64,000 nucleotides of DNA from Luteibacter rhizovicinus DSM 16549 (GTDB taxonomy: Bacteria; Pseudomonadota; Gammaproteobacteria; Xanthomonadales; Rhodanobacteraceae). Each line of letters opens with the position of its first letter. Position 1 is the stretch's first letter. Below, one piece after another: positions 61,876 through 64,000 of the stretch. The notes under the pieces were generated by a model that was given only the letters and a program-made list of their open reading frames with translations, did no database searches and had not been told where the DNA came from. The stretch is from contig NZ_CP017480.1 of the NCBI RefSeq assembly GCF_001887595.1, positions 3,686,001-3,750,000 on the forward strand. Reading direction: 5' to 3'. The position numbers and the translations under genes were made by a program.

Positions 61876-63534
61876 TCAAACAATGGCGAGCAGCGCGCGC
61901 AACTCTTCCGCCAGTCGGAGGCTGAGTGCGATCAAGGTAAAGGTCGGGAAGGCCCATCCACCGGTGGGAAACACCGAGCTTCCCGCGACATGAAGGTTCG
62001 CGACGCCATGGACCTTGCCCTGCGTGTCGACCACACCCTGCGTCGCATCCTCGGCCATGCGCGTCGTGCCCATGTGGTGAGCCGTGCCATGCACATCGGA
62101 AGAGGCGTGCGTGTCGACGGTCCATGGAGCGGGTGCGAACTGGCCGGCGCAGGTCTGCGCAAGACGGTTGCCCGCGACCGCGCCGAGGACGCGATGCGTG
62201 TGCCGGTCCAGGTCGTTGAGCCGCCAGTCCACGCGCACGCGACGCAGGCCGAGCGCATCCCGTTTGTCGTCGAGCATGATCCGGCTGTCCCGGTTGGGCG
62301 CTTGTTCGAAGAATCCGACCAGCTCCACCCGGTTGCTGGCCACGGTGGGTTTGTCGACGACCTTGAGCGCCACGGCGCGGATCACGTCGCCGATATGCAG
62401 GCCGAGTCGCAAGGCGCTTATCGCGAGGTTTTGCGGGACGGCAAGCGACATCGCGCCGCCAGGACCGTTCTGCAGGGCTGCCTCCAGGCGTGCCTCGACG
62501 AGCGCCGCCTCATCGCGTGTCGGCGGCCGCAAGGCGGCGCGCACGTCCCGCAGGGCGCGAATGCCACGCGGCACCTCGCCTTCGACGGCGAAGGGATGCA
62601 CGCGCGCGTTGAGCGTCCGGTACTCGCGTTGTGCCTCGAACGAGAGGCCGATTTCCGATGCGATAGGCGCACGCAGCTTGCCGATGCTCCGCTCGTAGGG
62701 CCGGGTCAACCGATCCGCCTGCGGCGAACGAATGCTGCCGATGCTGCCCCTGGGATGATCCATGAAGTAGCGGCCGACCAGGTCGTGGTCGTTGCCTAGC
62801 CCGTTCGGCGCCACGCTATCGGACAGGAGCAGGATGCGGGCGTTCTCGATGCCGCCGGCCGCCAGGACGTAATGTCGCGCACGGACGCGACCACGTCGGC
62901 CGTCGAGCGAACCGATCGTGGCGTCGGTCACCGCACGGGCGTTGTCGGTGGCCCGCAGTTCCATCACGTTGGCGTGCAAGAGCACGGTGATGTTCGGTGC
63001 CTGGGCGAGCAGGTCACGATAGGCTTCGCCGAAGGTGATCGGGCTGCGGGCGAAGATGAAGTTGACCATCGCCTCGGGATCCAGGTCGAGCGGCGGCCGC
63101 GGCGTGGGGCCTTCGAACGTGCCCTGGCCAAAGCCGTGCGCGGGATCGATACGGCAGAACTCGCGCGCCTTGGCGTACCACGGGGCGAGATCGGCATAGC
63201 GTAGGGGCCAGCCACTGTCGGGTACCCAATCGCGAGGTTCGAGATCGGAATCGGCCAGGGGAATGCAGCCGCCGCCCCAGAGCGTGCAGCTGCCACCGAA
63301 CACGCGCATGCGCGAGGTGCCCGCGTCGAAAGGCGTGCTGCCGGCTGACGTGCCGTCGTACAGCGACTGGCTTCGATCCTCACCCGACAGCCCGCCACCT
63401 TCGATCAGGCAGACGGTGGTGGAGGTGCCGAGGAAGGCGCGCGCGATGGCGATGCCGGCGGGGCCCGCGCCAATGACGCAGAGGTCCGCCTGATAGTCGG
63501 AAGGTGCCGACGGGTCAAGGTAATCGGTGATCAC
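61876..63534 (-). CDS. GMC-family FAD oxidoreductase of EPS locus
   Basis: 552 residues from GTG 63534. FAD-binding GAGPAGIAIARAF (about residues 22-34) with LIEGGG, then GGSCTLWGGG (about 78-88), and the C-terminal HHMGTTRMAEDATQGVVDTQGKVHGVANLHVAGSSVFPTGGWAFPTFTLIAL typical of GMC_oxred_C. GMC oxidoreductases oxidise alcohols; here a sugar or lipid alcohol is probable. No signal peptide, so it is cytoplasmic. It begins 27 bases after the stop of the epimerase and may share its transcript. Proteins of this type are found in XrtA-type EPS clusters, but the substrate is unknown. Confidence 0.85.
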   Translation of the reverse strand: MITDYLDPSAPSDYQADLCVIGAGPAGIAIARAFLGTSTTVCLIEGGGLSGEDRSQSLYDGTSAGSTPFDAGTSRMRVFGGSCTLWGGGCIPLADSDLEPRDWVPDSGWPLRYADLAPWYAKAREFCRIDPAHGFGQGTFEGPTPRPPLDLDPEAMVNFIFARSPITFGEAYRDLLAQAPNITVLLHANVMELRATDNARAVTDATIGSLDGRRGRVRARHYVLAAGGIENARILLLSDSVAPNGLGNDHDLVGRYFMDHPRGSIGSIRSPQADRLTRPYERSIGKLRAPIASEIGLSFEAQREYRTLNARVHPFAVEGEVPRGIRALRDVRAALRPPTRDEAALVEARLEAALQNGPGGAMSLAVPQNLAISALRLGLHIGDVIRAVALKVVDKPTVASNRVELVGFFEQAPNRDSRIMLDDKRDALGLRRVRVDWRLNDLDRHTHRVLGAVAGNRLAQTCAGQFAPAPWTVDTHASSDVHGTAHHMGTTRMAEDATQGVVDTQGKVHGVANLHVAGSSVFPTGGWAFPTFTLIALSLRLAEELRALLAIV

Positions 63535-63561
63535 GGGGTATCTCCCAGCGTATTTTTATTG

Positions 63562-64000
63562 TCAGGCCCGGTAGTAGCCGCGGTACCAGTCGACGAACTT
63601 GCCGACGCCTTCGCCGACGTCCACTTTCGGCAGGTAGCCGGTGGCCTGCACCAGCGCGGAGACGTTGGCTTCCGTGTCGGGCACGTCGCCCGCTTGCAGG
63701 GGTAGCATTTCCATCCGCGCCGTCTTCTTCAGGCACTTTTCCAGCACCCGGATGTACTGCATGAGCTCCACCGGCTTTTCGTTGCCGATGTTGTAGATGC
63801 GGTACGGAGCCACGCCGCTGGATCCGGGATCCGGGCGGTCGCCCGACCAGTTCGCGTTCTTTTCCGGGATCTGGTCCAGCGTACGCAAGACGCCTTCGAC
63901 GATGTCGTCGACGTAGGTGAAACTGCGCTTGTGGTGCCCATGGTTGAACACCTGGATCGGCTCGCCGGCAAGGATGGCCTTGGTGAACAGGAACAGGGCC
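63562..64000 (-). CDS. NAD-dependent nucleotide-sugar epimerase, C-terminal part
   Basis: Only the last 146 residues lie in the window; the gene runs off the right edge. The visible part (LFLFTKAILAGEPIQVFNHGHHKRSFTYVDDIVEGVLRTLDQIP) is the substrate-binding half of UDP-glucuronate-4-epimerase-type SDR enzymes, with YRIYNIGNEKPVELMQYI and the closing LPKVDVGEGVGKFVDWYRGYY. The likely reaction is UDP-glucuronate to UDP-galacturonate, supplying an acidic sugar for the EPS. It is followed by the GMC gene after 27 bases. Confidence 0.85.
   Translation of the reverse strand, partial: ALFLFTKAILAGEPIQVFNHGHHKRSFTYVDDIVEGVLRTLDQIPEKNANWSGDRPDPGSSGVAPYRIYNIGNEKPVELMQYIRVLEKCLKKTARMEMLPLQAGDVPDTEANVSALVQATGYLPKVDVGEGVGKFVDWYRGYYRA

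Noticed and set aside
1..64000. tRNA, rRNA, insertion sequences, integrase or prophage genes
   Set aside because: None was recognised on reading both strands; REP elements and the Ig repeats are the only repeats seen.

Overview
The window is GC-rich, densely coded gammaproteobacterial DNA. Several things suggest a Xanthomonadales chromosome, most likely family Rhodanobacteraceae (Luteibacter/Dyella-like). These are the gene content, the GTG/ATG overlap-coupled operons and the dispersed REP palindromes built on GTGGGAGCCGCTTCAGCGGC. The genus is an inference. No rRNA, tRNA, CRISPR array, transposase or phage gene was seen.

Layout. (1) 1-2533: small envelope proteins, an orphan ParS/MbcA-like protein, a REP cluster and a YdcF-type membrane protein. 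(2) 2651-14057, plus strand: an exopolysaccharide (EPS) operon with OPX export lipoprotein, Wzz-like co-polymerase, degenerate CpsD-like protein, outer-membrane barrel, two alpha/beta-hydrolases, GalE, secreted lyase-like protein, Wzx flippase and a FemAB/BioF2-type acyltransferase. This set matches the exosortase-A (XrtA) type of EPS locus, but no exosortase is present in the window. (3) 14106-20535: a heavy-metal RND efflux operon (outer-membrane factor, membrane-fusion protein, pump) with small accessory proteins. (4) 44281 down to 21083, minus strand: one apparently continuous operon. It starts with a PKS-NRPS (A-T-KS-AT-ACP-aminotransferase) and an NRPS (C-A-T-C-A*-T), then runs through GT2, polysaccharide deacetylase, Wzy/ligase, CapK-like ligase, GT4, GT4, deacetylase, GT4 and a deacetylase-like membrane protein. 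Nearly every junction is a stop/start overlap. (5) 55093 down to 44688: three large proteins with Ig-like or beta-sandwich repeats and no visible signal peptide, divergent from an autotransporter (55512-58013). A smaller protein at 58110-58553 shares a promoter motif with them. (6) 58969-64000: a secreted protein, a membrane-anchored J-domain protein, the priming sugar transferase, a GMC oxidoreductase and a partial nucleotide-sugar epimerase. The last three return to EPS biosynthesis.

Main interpretation. The window appears to hold an XrtA-type EPS assembly pathway in which a hybrid PKS-NRPS line is genetically fused (overlapping reading frames, same operon) to the glycosyltransferase operon. 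The line would start from an amino acid, extend it with malonate, transaminate the beta-keto group (no KR domain is present) and condense it with at least one more amino acid. The last module has an adenylation domain that has lost its catalytic motifs, and there is no thioesterase. I infer a peptide/beta-amino-acid unit made for a glycan, or co-exported with it, and released or transferred by a trans-acting enzyme. The two alpha/beta-hydrolases and the FemAB-like protein in the facing operon are candidates. The chemistry and the link to the glycan are inferred; the domain order, overlaps and lost motifs are read from the sequence.
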